Positions 13,899-24,700 of a stretch of 64,000 bases of DNA are shown piece by piece. A model generated the notes under the pieces. The model worked only from the letters and a program-made list of their open reading frames with translations. It searched no databases and was not told the DNA's origin. The DNA is from Gibbula magus (Eukaryota > Mollusca > Gastropoda > Trochida > Trochidae). The position numbers and the translations under genes were made by a program. Position 1 is the stretch's first letter. Every line of letters starts with the position of its first letter. The stretch covers positions 60,640,581-60,704,580 of the forward strand of contig OW388297.1 in the NCBI GenBank assembly GCA_936450465.1. The letters run 5' to 3'.

Positions 13899-16800
13899 TT
13901 TACATTTCAACTATCGATGATGGATTACGAGATTTCCAAACTAGCCTATATTATGTTTTAGGACGAACATTATAGCGTTTTTAACAAAAATACAAAGTGG
14001 AATATTTTGAAAAGTTGCAAAGAGTCAGGGTCGAGACTTTGCATGCCGTAATTGTGTGTTTCAAACTGTTAATGCAAAGTTTTACATTTCAACTATCGAT
14101 GATGGATTACGAGATTTCCAAACTAGCCTTTATTATGTTTTAGGACGAACATTATAGCGTTTTTAACAAAAATACAAAGTGGAATATTTTGAAAAGTTGC
14201 AAAGAGTCAGGGTCGAGACTTTGCATGCCGTAATTGTGTGTTTCAAACTGTTAATGCAAAGTTTTACATTTCAACTATCGATGATGGATTACGAGATTTC
14301 CAAACTAGCCTATATTATGTTTTAGGACGAACATTATAGCATTTTTAACAAAAATACAAAGTGGAATATTTTGAACAGTTGCAAAGAGTCAGGGTCGAGA
14401 CTTTGCATGCCGTAGTTGTGTGTTTCAAACTGTTAATGCAAAGTTTTACATTTCAACTATCGATGATGGATTACGAGATTTCCAAACTAGCCTATATTAT
14501 GTTTTAGGACGAACATTATAGCATTTTTAACAAAAATACAAAGTGGAATATTTTGAACAGTTGCAAAGAGTCAGGGTCGAGACTTTGCATGCCGTAGTTG
14601 TGTGTTTCAAACTGTTAATGCAAAGTTTTACATTTCAACTATCGATGATGGATTACGAGATTTCAAAACTAGCCTATATTATGTTTTAGGACGAACATTA
14701 TAGCGTTTTTAACAAAAATACAAAGTGGAATATTTTGAACAGTTGCAAAGAGTCAGGGTCGAGACTTTGCATGCCGTAGTTGTGTGTTTCAAACTGTTAA
14801 TGCAAAGTTTTACATTTCAACTATCGATGATGGATTACGAGATTTCCAAACTAGCCTATATTATGTTTTAGGACGAACATTATAGCATTTTTTACAAAAA
14901 TACAAAGTTGAATATTTTGAAAAGTTGCAAAGAGTCAGGGTCGAGACTTTGCATGCCGTAGTTGTGTGTTTCAAACTGTTAATGCAAAGTTTTACATTTC
15001 AACTATCGATGATGGATTACGAGATTTCCAAACTAGCCTTTATTATGTTTTAGGACGAACATTATAGCGTTTTTAACAAAAATACAAAGTGGAATATTTT
15101 GAAAAGTTGCAAAGAGTCAGGGTCGAGACTTTGCATGCCGTAGTTGTGTGTTTCAAACTGTTAATGCAAAGTTTTACATTTCAACTATCGATGATGGATT
15201 ACGAGATTTCCAAACTAGCCTATATTATGTTTTAGGACGAACATTATAGCATTTTTAACAAAAATACAAAGTGGAATATTTTGAACAGTTGCAAAGAGTC
15301 AGGGTCGAGACTTTGCATGCCGTAGTTGTGTGTTTCAAACTGTTAATGCAAAGTTTTACATTTCAACTATCGATGATGGATTACGAGATTTCCAAACTAG
15401 CCTTTATTATGTTTTAGGACGAACATTATAGCGTTTTTAACAAAAATACAAAGTGGAATATTTTGAAAAGTTGCAAAGAGTCAGGGTCGAGACTTTGCAT
15501 GCCGTAGTTGTGTGTTTCAAACTGTTAATGCAAAGTTTTACATTTCAACTATCGATGATGGATTACGAGATTTCCAAACTAGCCTATATTATGTTTTAGG
15601 ACGAACATTATAGCATTTTTAACAAAAATACAAAGTGGAATATTTTGAAAAGTTGCAAAGAGTCAGGGTCGAGACTTTGCATGCCGTAGTTGTGTGTTTC
15701 AAACTGTTAATGCAAAGTTTTACATTTCAACTATCGATGATGGATTACGAGATTTCCAAACTAGCCTATATTATGTTTTAGGACGAACATTATAGCGTTT
15801 TTAACAAAAATACAAAGTGGAATATTTTGAAAAGTTGCAAAGAGTCAGGGTCGAGACTTTGCATGCCGTAGTTGTGTGTTTCAAACTGTTAATGCAAAGT
15901 TTTACATTTCAACTATCGATGATGGATTACGAGATTTCCAAACTAGCCTATATTATGTTTTAGGACGAACATTATAGCATTTTTAACAAAAATACAAAGT
16001 GGAATATTTTGAAAAGTTGCAAAGAGTCAGGGTCGAGACTTTGCATGCCGTAGTTGTGTGTTTCAAACTGTTAATGCAAAGTTTTACATTTCAACTATCG
16101 ATGATGGATTACGAGATTTCCAAACTAGCCTTTATTATGTTTTAGGACGAACATTATAGCGTTTTTAACAAAAATACAAAGTGGAATATTTTGAAAAGTT
16201 GCAAAGAGTCAGGGTCGAGACTTTGCATGCCGTAGTTGTGTGTTTCAAACTGTTAATGCAAAGTTTTACATTTCAACTATCGATGATGGATTACGAGATT
16301 TCCAAACTAGCCTATATTATGTTTTAGGACGAACATTATAGCATTTTTAACAAAAATACAAAGTGGAATATTTTGAACAGTTGCAAAGAGTCAGGGTCGA
16401 GACTTTGCATGCCGTAGTTGTGTGTTTCAAACTGTTAATGCAAAGTTTTACATTTCAACTATCGATGATGGATTACGAGATTTCCAAACTAGCCTATATT
16501 ATGTTTTAGGACGAACATTATAGCGTTTTTAACAAAAATACAAAGTGGAATATTTTGAAAAGTTGCAAAGAGTCAGGGTCGAGACTTTGCATGCCGTAGT
16601 TGTGTGTTTCAAACTGTTAATGCAAAGTTTTACATTTCAACTATCGATGATGGATTACGAGATTTCCAAACTAGCCTATATTATGTTTTAGGACGAACAT
16701 TATAGCATTTTTAACAAAAATACAAAGTGGAATATTTTGAAAAGTTGCAAAGAGTCAGGGTCGAGACTTTGCATGCCGTAGTTGTGTGTTTCAAACTGTT

Positions 16801-19800
16801 AATGCAAAGTTTTACATTTCAACTATCGATGATGGATTACGAGATTTCCAAACTAGCCTATATTATGTTTTAGGACGAACATTATAGCATTTTTAACAAA
16901 AATACAAAGTGGAATATTTTGAAAAGTTGCAAAGAGTCAGGGTCGAGACTTTGCATGCCGTAGTTGTGTGTTTCAAACTGTTAATGCAAAGTTTTACATT
17001 TCAACTATCGATGATGGATTACGAGATTTCCAAACTAGCCTATATTATGTTTTAGGACGAACATTATAGCATTTTTAACAAAAATACAAAGTGGAATATT
17101 TTGAACAGTTGCAAAGAGTCAGGGTCGAGACTTTGCATGCCGTAGTTGTGTGTTTCAAACTGTTAATGCAAAGTTTTACATTTCAACTATCGATGATGGA
17201 TTACGAGATTTCCAAACTAGCCTATATTATGTTTTAGGACGAACATTATAGCGTTTTTAACAAAAATACAAAGTGGAATATTTTGAACAGTTGCAAAGAG
17301 TCAGGGTCGAGACTTTGCATGCCGTAGTTGTGTGTTTCAAACTGTTAATGCAAAGTTTTACATTTCAACTATCGATGATGGATTACGAGATTTCCAAACT
17401 AGCCTATATTATGTTTTAGGACGAACATTATAGCATTTTTAACAAAAATACAAAGTGGAATATTTTGAAAAGTTGCAAAGAGTCAGGGTCGAGACTTTGC
17501 ATGCCGTAGTTGTGTGTTTCAAACTGTTAATGCAAAGTTTTACATTTCAACTATCGATGATGGATTACGAGATTTCCAAACTAGCCTTTATTATGTTTTA
17601 GGACGAACATTATAGCGTTTTTAACAAAAATACAAAGTGGAATATTTTGAAAAGTTGCAAAGAGTCAGGGTCGAGACTTTGCATGCCGTAGTTGTGTGTT
17701 TCAAACTGTTAATGCAAAGTTTTACATTTCAACTATCGATGATGGATTACGAGATTTCCAAACTAGCCTATATTATGTTTTAGGACGAACATTATAGCAT
17801 TTTTAACAAAAATACAAAGTGGAATATTTTGAACAGTTGCAAAGAGTCAGGGTCGAGACTTTGCATGCCGTAGTTGTGTGTTTCAAACTGTTAATGCAAA
17901 GTTTTACATTTCAACTATCGATGATGGATTACGAGATTTCCAAACTAGCCTATATTATGTTTTAGGACGAACATTATAGCGTTTTTAACAAAAATACAAA
18001 GTGGAATATTTTGAAAAGTTGCAAAGAGTCAGGGTCGAGACTTTGCATGCCGTAGTTGTGTGTTTCAAACTGTTAATGCAAAGTTTTACATTTCAACTAT
18101 CGATGATGGATTACGAGATTTCCAAACTAGCCTATATTATGTTTTAGGACGAACATTATAGCGTTTTTAACAAAAATACAAAGTGGAATATTTTGAAAAG
18201 TTGCAAAGAGTCAGGGTCGAGACTTTGCATGCCGTAATTGTGTGTTTCAAACTGTTAATGCAAAGTTTTACATTTCAACTATCGATGATGGATTACGAGA
18301 TTTCCAAACTAGCCTATATTATGTTTTAGGACGAACATTATAGCATTTTTAACAAAAATACAAAGTGGAATATTTTGAAAAGTTGCAAAGAGTCAGGGTC
18401 GAGACTTTGCATGCCGTAGTTGTGTGTTTCAAACTGTTAATGCAAAGTTTTACATTTCAACTATCGATGATGGATTACGAGATTTCCAAACTAGCCTATA
18501 TTATGTTTTAGGACGAACATTATAGCATTTTTAACAAAAATACAAAGTGGAATATTTTGAAAAGTTGCAAAGAGTCAGGGTCGAGACTTTGCATGCCGTA
18601 GTTGTGTGTTTCAAACTGTTAATGCAAAGTTTTACATTTCAACTATCGATGATGGATTACGAGATTTCCAAACTAGCCTTTATTATGTTTTAGGACGAAC
18701 ATTATAGCGTTTTTAACAAAAATACAAAGTGGAATATTTTGAAAAGTTGCAAAGAGTCAGGGTCGAGACTTTGCATGCCGTAGTTGTGTGTTTCAAACTG
18801 TTAATGCAAAGTTTTACATTTCAACTATCGATGATGGATTACGAGATTTCCAAACTAGCCTATATTATGTTTTAGGACGAACATTATAGCATTTTTAACA
18901 AAAATACAAAGTGGAATATTTTGAACAGTTGCAAAGAGTCAGGGTCGAGACTTTGCATGCCGTAGTTGTGTGTTTCAAACTGTTAATGCAAAGTTTTACA
19001 TTTCAACTATCGATGATGGATTACGAGATTTCCAAACTAGCCTATATTATGTTTTAGGACGAACATTATAGCGTTTTTAACAAAAATACAAAGTGGAATA
19101 TTTTGAAAAGTTGCAAAGAGTCAGGGTCGAGACTTTGCATGCCGTAGTTGTGTGTTTCAAACTGTTAATGCAAAGTTTTACATTTCAACTATCGATGATG
19201 GATTACGAGATTTCCAAACTAGCCTATATTATGTTTTAGGACGAACATTATAGCATTTTTAACAAAAATACAAAGTGGAATATTTTGAAAAGTTGCAAAG
19301 AGTCAGGGTCGAGACTTTGCATGCCGTAGTTGTGTGTTTCAAACTGTTAATGCAAAGTTTTACATTTCAACTATCGATGATGGATTACGAGATTTCCAAA
19401 CTAGCCTATATTATGTTTTAGGACGAACATTATAGCGTTTTTAACAAAAATACAAAGTGGAATATTTTGAAAAGTTGCAAAGAGTCAGGGTCGAGACTTT
19501 GCATGCCGTAGTTGTGTGTTTCAAACTGTTAATGCAAAGTTTTACATTTCAACTATCGATGATGGATTACGAGATTTCCAAACTAGCCTATATTATGTTT
19601 TAGGACGAACATTATAGCATTTTTAACAAAAATACAAAGTGGAATATTTTGAAAAGTTGCAAAGAGTCAGGGTCGAGACTTTGCATGCCGTAGTTGTGTG
19701 TTTCAAACTGTTAATGCAAAGTTTTACATTTCAACTATCGATGATGGATTACGAGATTTCCAAACTAGCCTATATTATGTTTTAGGACGAACATTATAGC

Positions 19801-20913
19801 ATTTTTAACAAAAATACAAAGTGGAATATTTTGAAAAGTTGCAAAGAGTCAGGGTCGAGACTTTGCATGCCGTAGTTGTGTGTTTCAAACTGTTAATGCA
19901 AAGTTTTACATTTCAACTATCGATGATGGATTACGAGATTTCCAAACTAGCCTATATTATGTTTTAGGACGAACATTATAGCATTTTTAACAAAAATACA
20001 AAGTGGAATATTTTGAAAAGTTGCAAAGAGTCAGGGTCGAGACTTTGCATGCCGTAGTTGTGTGTTTCAAACTGTTAATGCAAAGTTTTACATTTCAACT
20101 ATCGATGATGGATTACGAGATTTCCAAACTAGCCTATATTATGTTTTAGGACGAACATTATAGCGTTTTTAACAAAAATACAAAGTGGAATATTTTGAAA
20201 AGTTGCAAAGAGTCAGGGTCGAGACTTTGCATGCCGTAGTTGTGTGTTTCAAACTGTTAATGCAAAGTTTTACATTTCAACTATCGATGATGGATTACGA
20301 GATTTCCAAACTAGCCTATATTATGTTTTAGGACGAACATTATAGCTTTTTTAACAAAAATACAAAGTGGAATATTTTGAAAAGTTGCAAAGAGTCAGGG
20401 TCGAGACTTTGCATGCCGTAGTTGTGTGTTTCAAACTGTTAATGCAAAGTTTTACATTTCAACTATCGATGATGGATTACGAGATTTCCAAACTAGCCTA
20501 TATTATGTTTTAGGACGAACATTATAGCATTTTTAACAAAAATACAAAGTGGAATATTTTGAAAAGTTGCAAAGAGTCAGGGTCGAGACTTTGCATGCCG
20601 TAGTTGTGTGTTTCAAACTGTTAATGCAAAGTTTTACATTTCAACTATCGATGATGGATTACGAGATTTCCAAACTAGCCTATATTATGTTTTAGGACGA
20701 ACATTATAGCATTTTTAACAAAAATACAAAGTGGAATATTTTGAAAAGTTGCAAAGAGTCAGGGTCGAGACTTTGCATGCCGTAGTTGTGTGTTTCAAAC
20801 TGTTAATGCAAAGTTTTACATTTCAACTATCGATGATGGATTACGAGATTTCCAAACTAGCCTATATTATGTTTTAGGACGAACATTATAGCATTTTTAA
20901 CAAAAATACAAAG

Positions 20914-20960
20914 TGGAATATTTTGAAAAGTTGCATATCTTTCCTGGCTTCATGGAGATC
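20914..20960. other. 182-bp / 805-bp satellite junction
   Basis: The last 182-bp unit stops after 22 bp at 'gttgca' and the sequence continues as the 805-bp repeat from inside its transposase exon remnant ('tatctttcctggcttcat'). The five bases ttgca at 20931-20935 fit both families, so the breakpoint has 5-bp microhomology. The first 805-bp copy therefore carries only the last 30 bp (on the + strand) of the exon, 20931-20960. Confidence 0.95.
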
Positions 20961-21066
20961 TATAAAAACATTATGTTCGGAGATTGAATCAGGACTGAGA
21001 GAAATTTTACATAAAAATAAATAATGACTTTTTAATTCATTTTAAGTAGTTTGTAATCAGTATGGA

Positions 21067-21240
21067 GTTGGAAGAAGTCAACAGACAATTGTTAGTAGGC
21101 AGTTGGCAGTAGTCAGCAGGGAGTTGGGAGTGGTCAGTTGGCAGTAGTCAGTTGGCAATAGTTAGTTGGGAGGAGTAAGTTGGCAGTAGTCAGCAGGGAG
21201 TAGTCAGTTCACCATAATAAGCTAGCAGTAGTTTGTAGGC
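21067..21240. repeat. Degenerate 14-bp-type minisatellite inside the 805-bp unit
   Basis: A G-rich, C-poor stretch built from variants of cagttggcagtagt (cagcagggagt, cagttggcaatagt, tagttgggaggagt, cagcagggagtagt). The same block lies in every 805-bp unit and in the long modules of the 174-bp domain. In the diverged right-hand units it is shorter, e.g. around 54725-54820, and this accounts for much of their lower length. Confidence 0.9.
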
Positions 21241-21362
21241 ATTGTTGTCAAAGCCCTTGAAGAAAACCATTCATTTATTCAGATTGAGTTTTGTTTATTT
21301 ACTGAATGAATTAAAATAAAGTGTCAGTTACATGCATCAGTATTTTGACAGTGTAGTTCTAA

Positions 21363-21425
21363 ATGGTCAAAAGGAGATAATAATACTTATTTGGCTTACA
21401 GGGCAGATTATCTCCTTTTGACCAT
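21363..21425. repeat. 63-bp hairpin with 19-bp perfect arms (805-bp orientation)
   Basis: The left arm atggtcaaaaggagataat (21363-21381) and right arm attatctccttttgaccat (21407-21425) are perfect reverse complements around a 25-bp loop that reads aatacttatt...gggcag. It is the strongest inverted repeat in the unit and recurs at +805 through the core. Variants include the 802-bp copy (29416 onward), with a loop 3 bp shorter, and the copy near 40680, where gataataat is gattataat. It could extrude as a cruciform or fold as RNA; its role is unknown. Confidence 0.95.
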
Positions 21426-21426
21426 G

Positions 21427-21460
21427 ACTTTCACTGTGCTGGATGTTAAACAGTTTAAGT
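21427..21460. repeat. actt/aagt module beside the hairpin (805-bp orientation)
   Basis: Four-base inverted arms actt (21427-21430) and aagt (21457-21460) enclose 26 bp reading tcactgtgct...acagttt. In the long modules of the 174-bp domain the same 26 bp are present in reverse-complement orientation between the same arms. Confidence 0.85.
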
Positions 21461-21578
21461 ATCAAGGGTGGCTATTATTTCATACACTAAAAATATAGTT
21501 ATGCAAGTTCACTGAACATGAATTCAACATTATAATGTAATCTTGATGAACGTTTAGAAATAAATTATTTCGATTTAC

Positions 21579-21764
21579 CTTGTTAGCAAAGAAAGTGTTT
21601 GCTTTATGGTCACTGATCGCCTTGCCATCATTGTCGATTGGTGGTTGGTCCTGTCTGACTTGGGCATCTTCCATATCCAAAGCGTCGTTGCACATGATGG
21701 CTATGTTGTGCGTCATAGCACATGTGAGGATGATCTTGCATATCTTTCCTGGCTTCATGGAGAT
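21579..21764 (-). pseudogene. PIF/Harbinger transposase C-terminal exon remnant (core copy 1 of 25)
   Basis: Minus-strand exon of 186 nt, 62 codons, phase 0 at both ends. It is preceded by a T-rich acceptor (tttttatag) and followed by a donor (AAG then gtaaat). The translation begins ISMKPGKICKIILTCA and continues THNIAIMCNDALDMEDAQ. The P-x-x-(I)CKIIxxCAxxHNIAI pattern matches the end of HARBI1-like DDE nucleases, whose usual motif is CA(V/I)LHN; here the Leu is Thr. None of the DDE catalytic residues or the MADF/Myb partner gene is present, so it cannot encode a transposase. In the satellite it is merely carried along. The other core copies have exon low ends at 22384, 23189, 23994, 24799, 25604, 26409, 27214, 28019, 28824, 29626, 30431, 31236, 32041, 32846, 33651, 34456, 35261, 36066, 36871, 37676, 38481, 39286, 40091 and 40896, each 186 nt. 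None has a stop, which reflects homogenisation rather than proven selection. The family call is from motif recognition only. Confidence 0.7.
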
Positions 21765-24700
21765 CTATAAAAACATTATGTTCGGAGATTGAATCAGGAC
21801 TGAGAGAAATTTTACATAAAAATAAATAATGACTTTTTAATTCATTTTAAGTAGTTTGTAATCAGTATGGAGTTGGAAGAAGTCAACAGACAATTGTTAG
21901 CAGGCAGTTGGCAGTAGTCAGCAGGGAGTTGGGAGTGGTCAGTTGGCAGTAGTCAGTTGGCAATAGTTAGTTGGGAGGAGTAAGTTGGCAGTAGTCAGCA
22001 GGGAGTAGTCAGTTCACCATAATAAGCTAGCAGTAGTTTGTAGGCATTGTTGTCAAAGCCCTTGAAGAAAACCATTCATTTATTCAGATTGAGTTTTGTT
22101 TATTTACTGAATGAATTAAAATAAAGTGTCAGTTACATGCATCAGTATTTTGACAGTGTAGTTCTAAATGGTCAAAAGGAGATAATAATACTTATTTGGC
22201 TTACAGGGCAGATTATCTCCTTTTGACCATGACTTTCACTGTGCTGGATGTTAAACAGTTTAAGTATCAAGGGTGGCTATTATTTCATACACTAAAAATA
22301 TAGTTATGCAAGTTCACTGAACATGAATTCAACATTATAATGTAATCTTGATGAACGTTTAGAAATAAATTATTTCGATTTACCTTGTTAGCAAAGAAAG
22401 TGTTTGCTTTATGGTCACTGATCGCCTTGCCATCATTGTCGATTGGTGGTTGGTCCTGTCTGACTTGGGCATCTTCCATATCCAAAGCGTCGTTGCACAT
22501 GATGGCTATGTTGTGCGTCATAGCACATGTGAGGATGATCTTGCATATCTTTCCTGGCTTCATGGAGATCTATAAAAACATTATGTTCGGAGATTGAATC
22601 AGGACTGAGAGAAATTTTACATAAAAATAAATAATGACTTTTTAATTCATTTTAAGTAGTTTGTAATCAGTATGGAGTTGGAAGAAGTCAACAGACAATT
22701 GTTAGCAGGCAGTTGGCAGTAGTCAGCAGGGAGTTGGGAGTGGTCAGTTGGCAGTAGTCAGTTGGCAATAGTTAGTTGGGAGGAGTAAGTTGGCAGTAGT
22801 CAGCAGGGAGTAGTCAGTTCACCATAATAAGCTAGCAGTAGTTTGTAGGCATTGTTGTCAAAGCCCTTGAAGAAAACCATTCATTTATTCAGATTGAGTT
22901 TTGTTTATTTACTGAATGAATTAAAATAAAGTGTCAGTTACATGCATCAGTATTTTGACAGTGTAGTTCTAAATGGTCAAAAGGAGATAATAATACTTAT
23001 TTGGCTTACAGGGCAGATTATCTCCTTTTGACCATGACTTTCACTGTGCTGGATGTTAAACAGTTTAAGTATCAAGGGTGGCTATTATTTCATACACTAA
23101 AAATATAGTTATGCAAGTTCACTGAACATGAATTCAACATTATAATGTAATCTTGATGAACGTTTAGAAATAAATTATTTCGATTTACCTTGTTAGCAAA
23201 GAAAGTGTTTGCTTTATGGTCACTGATCGCCTTGCCATCATTGTCGATTGGTGGTTGGTCCTGTCTGACTTGGGCATCTTCCATATCCAAAGCGTTGTTG
23301 CACATGATGGCTATGTTGTGCGTCATAGCACATGTGAGGATGATCTTGCATATCTTTCCTGGCTTCATGGAGATCTATAAAAACATTATGTTCGGAGATT
23401 GAATCAGGACTGAGAGAAATTTTACATAAAAATAAATAATGACTTTTTAATTCATTTTAAGTAGTTTGTAATCAGTATGGAGTTGGAAGAAGTCAACAGA
23501 CAATTGTTAGTAGGCAGTTGGCAGTAGTCAGCAGGGAGTTGGGAGTGGTCAGTTGGCAGTAGTCAGTTGGCAATAGTTAGTTGGGAGGAGTAAGTTGGCA
23601 GTAGTCAGCAGGGAGTAGTCAGTTCACCATAATAAGCTAGCAGTAGTTTGTAGGCATTGTTGTCAAAGCCCTTGAAGAAAACCATTCATTTATTCAGATT
23701 GAGTTTTGTTTATTTACTGAATGAATTAAAATAAAGTGTCAGTTACATGCATCAGTATTTTGACAGTGTAGTTCTAAATGGTCAAAAGGAGATAATAATA
23801 CTTATTTGGCTTACAGGGCAGATTATCTCCTTTTGACCATGACTTTCACTGTGCTGGATGTTAAACAGTTTAAGTATCAAGGGTGGCTATTATTTCATAC
23901 ACTAAAAATATAGTTATGCAAGTTCACTGAACATGAATTCAACATTATAATGTAATCTTGATGAACGTTTAGAAATAAATTATTTCGATTTACCTTGTTA
24001 GCAAAGAAAGTGTTTGCTTTATGGTCACTGATCGCCTTGCCATCATTGTCGATTGGTGGTTGGTCCTGTCTGACTTGGGCATCTTCCATATCCAAAGCGT
24101 CGTTGCACATGATGGCTATGTTGTGCGTCATAGCACATGTGAGGATGATCTTGCATATCTTTCCTGGCTTCATGGGGATCTATAAAAACATTATGTTCGG
24201 AGATTGAATCAGGACTGAGAGAAATTTTACATAAAAATAAATAATCACTTTTTAATTCATTTTAAGTAGTTTGTAATCAGTATGTAGTTGGAAGAAGTCA
24301 ACAGACAATTGTTAGTAGGCAGTTGGCAGTAGTCAGCAGGGAGTTGGGAGTGGTCAGCTGGCAGTAGTCAGTTGGCAATAGTTAGTTGGGAGGAGTAAGT
24401 TGGCAGTAGTCAGCAGGGAGTAGTCAGTTCACCATAATAAGCTAGCAGTAGTTTGTAGGCATTGTTGTCAAAGCCCTTGAAGAAAACCATTCATTTATTC
24501 AGATTGAGTTTTGTTTATTTACTGAATGAATTAAAATAAAGTGTCAGTTACATGCATCAGTATTTTGACAGTGTAGTTCTAAATGGTCAAAAGGAGATAA
24601 TAATACTTATTTGGCTTACAGGGCAGATTATCTCCTTTTGACCATGACTTTCACTGTGCTGGATGTTAAACAGTTTAAGTATCAAGGGTGGCTATTATTT

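Larger units (their letters stand above)
1..20930. repeat. 182-bp satellite array (116 units)
   Basis: Head-to-tail tandem array with a 182-bp period. Using 'tggaatatttt' as unit start, units begin at 1, 183, 365, 547 and so on, and the last (partial) unit begins at 20914. The distance 1-20914 is exactly 116 x 182 bp minus the deletions seen: two 73-bp, one 52-bp and one 1-bp. Units are very similar and differ mainly at five diagnostic sites: gaacag/gaaaag, gtagtt/gtaatt, ttcaaaac/ttccaaac, ctatatt/ctttatt and gcgttt/gcattt. Each unit has three tgcaaag/ctttgca motifs that form short inverted repeats, one pair enclosing a 27-bp segment (unit positions 39-83). No long open frame exists; one 64-codon frame at 13634-13828 arises only from a 1-bp deletion. 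The unit length is close to a nucleosome repeat, typical of centromeric or pericentromeric satellites (inference). The left end lies outside the window. Confidence 0.97.

Noticed and set aside
1..20930. CRISPR array
   Set aside because: The repeats are directly adjacent with no unique spacers, and units are 182 bp.
1..20930. CENP-B box in the 182-bp satellite
   Set aside because: I found no match to the TTCG....A..CGGG core on either strand of the consensus, so centromere function rests only on unit length and array form.
21363..21425. Hairpin arms as terminal inverted repeats of a miniature transposon
   Set aside because: The arms enclose only 25 bp and no target-site duplication flanks the 63 bp; it is a fixed part of the satellite unit. 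An origin from an old element cannot be excluded.
21543..21560. Hammerhead-ribozyme-like core (ttgatga ... gaaa)
   Set aside because: The conserved core needs CUGANGA; here the first base is T, and no flanking stems I and III or cleavage site could be found.
21764..21775. TATA box (ctataaaaac) on the + strand beside the exon
   Set aside because: On the minus strand it is the T-rich splice acceptor tttttatag of the exon remnant, which explains it better; no transcription start or downstream gene is seen.
21580..21792. Repeated + strand 70-codon open frames (MLAKKVFALW...)
   Set aside because: They are the antisense of the minus-strand exon remnant and extend across its splice acceptor. Their uniformity follows from satellite homogenisation.
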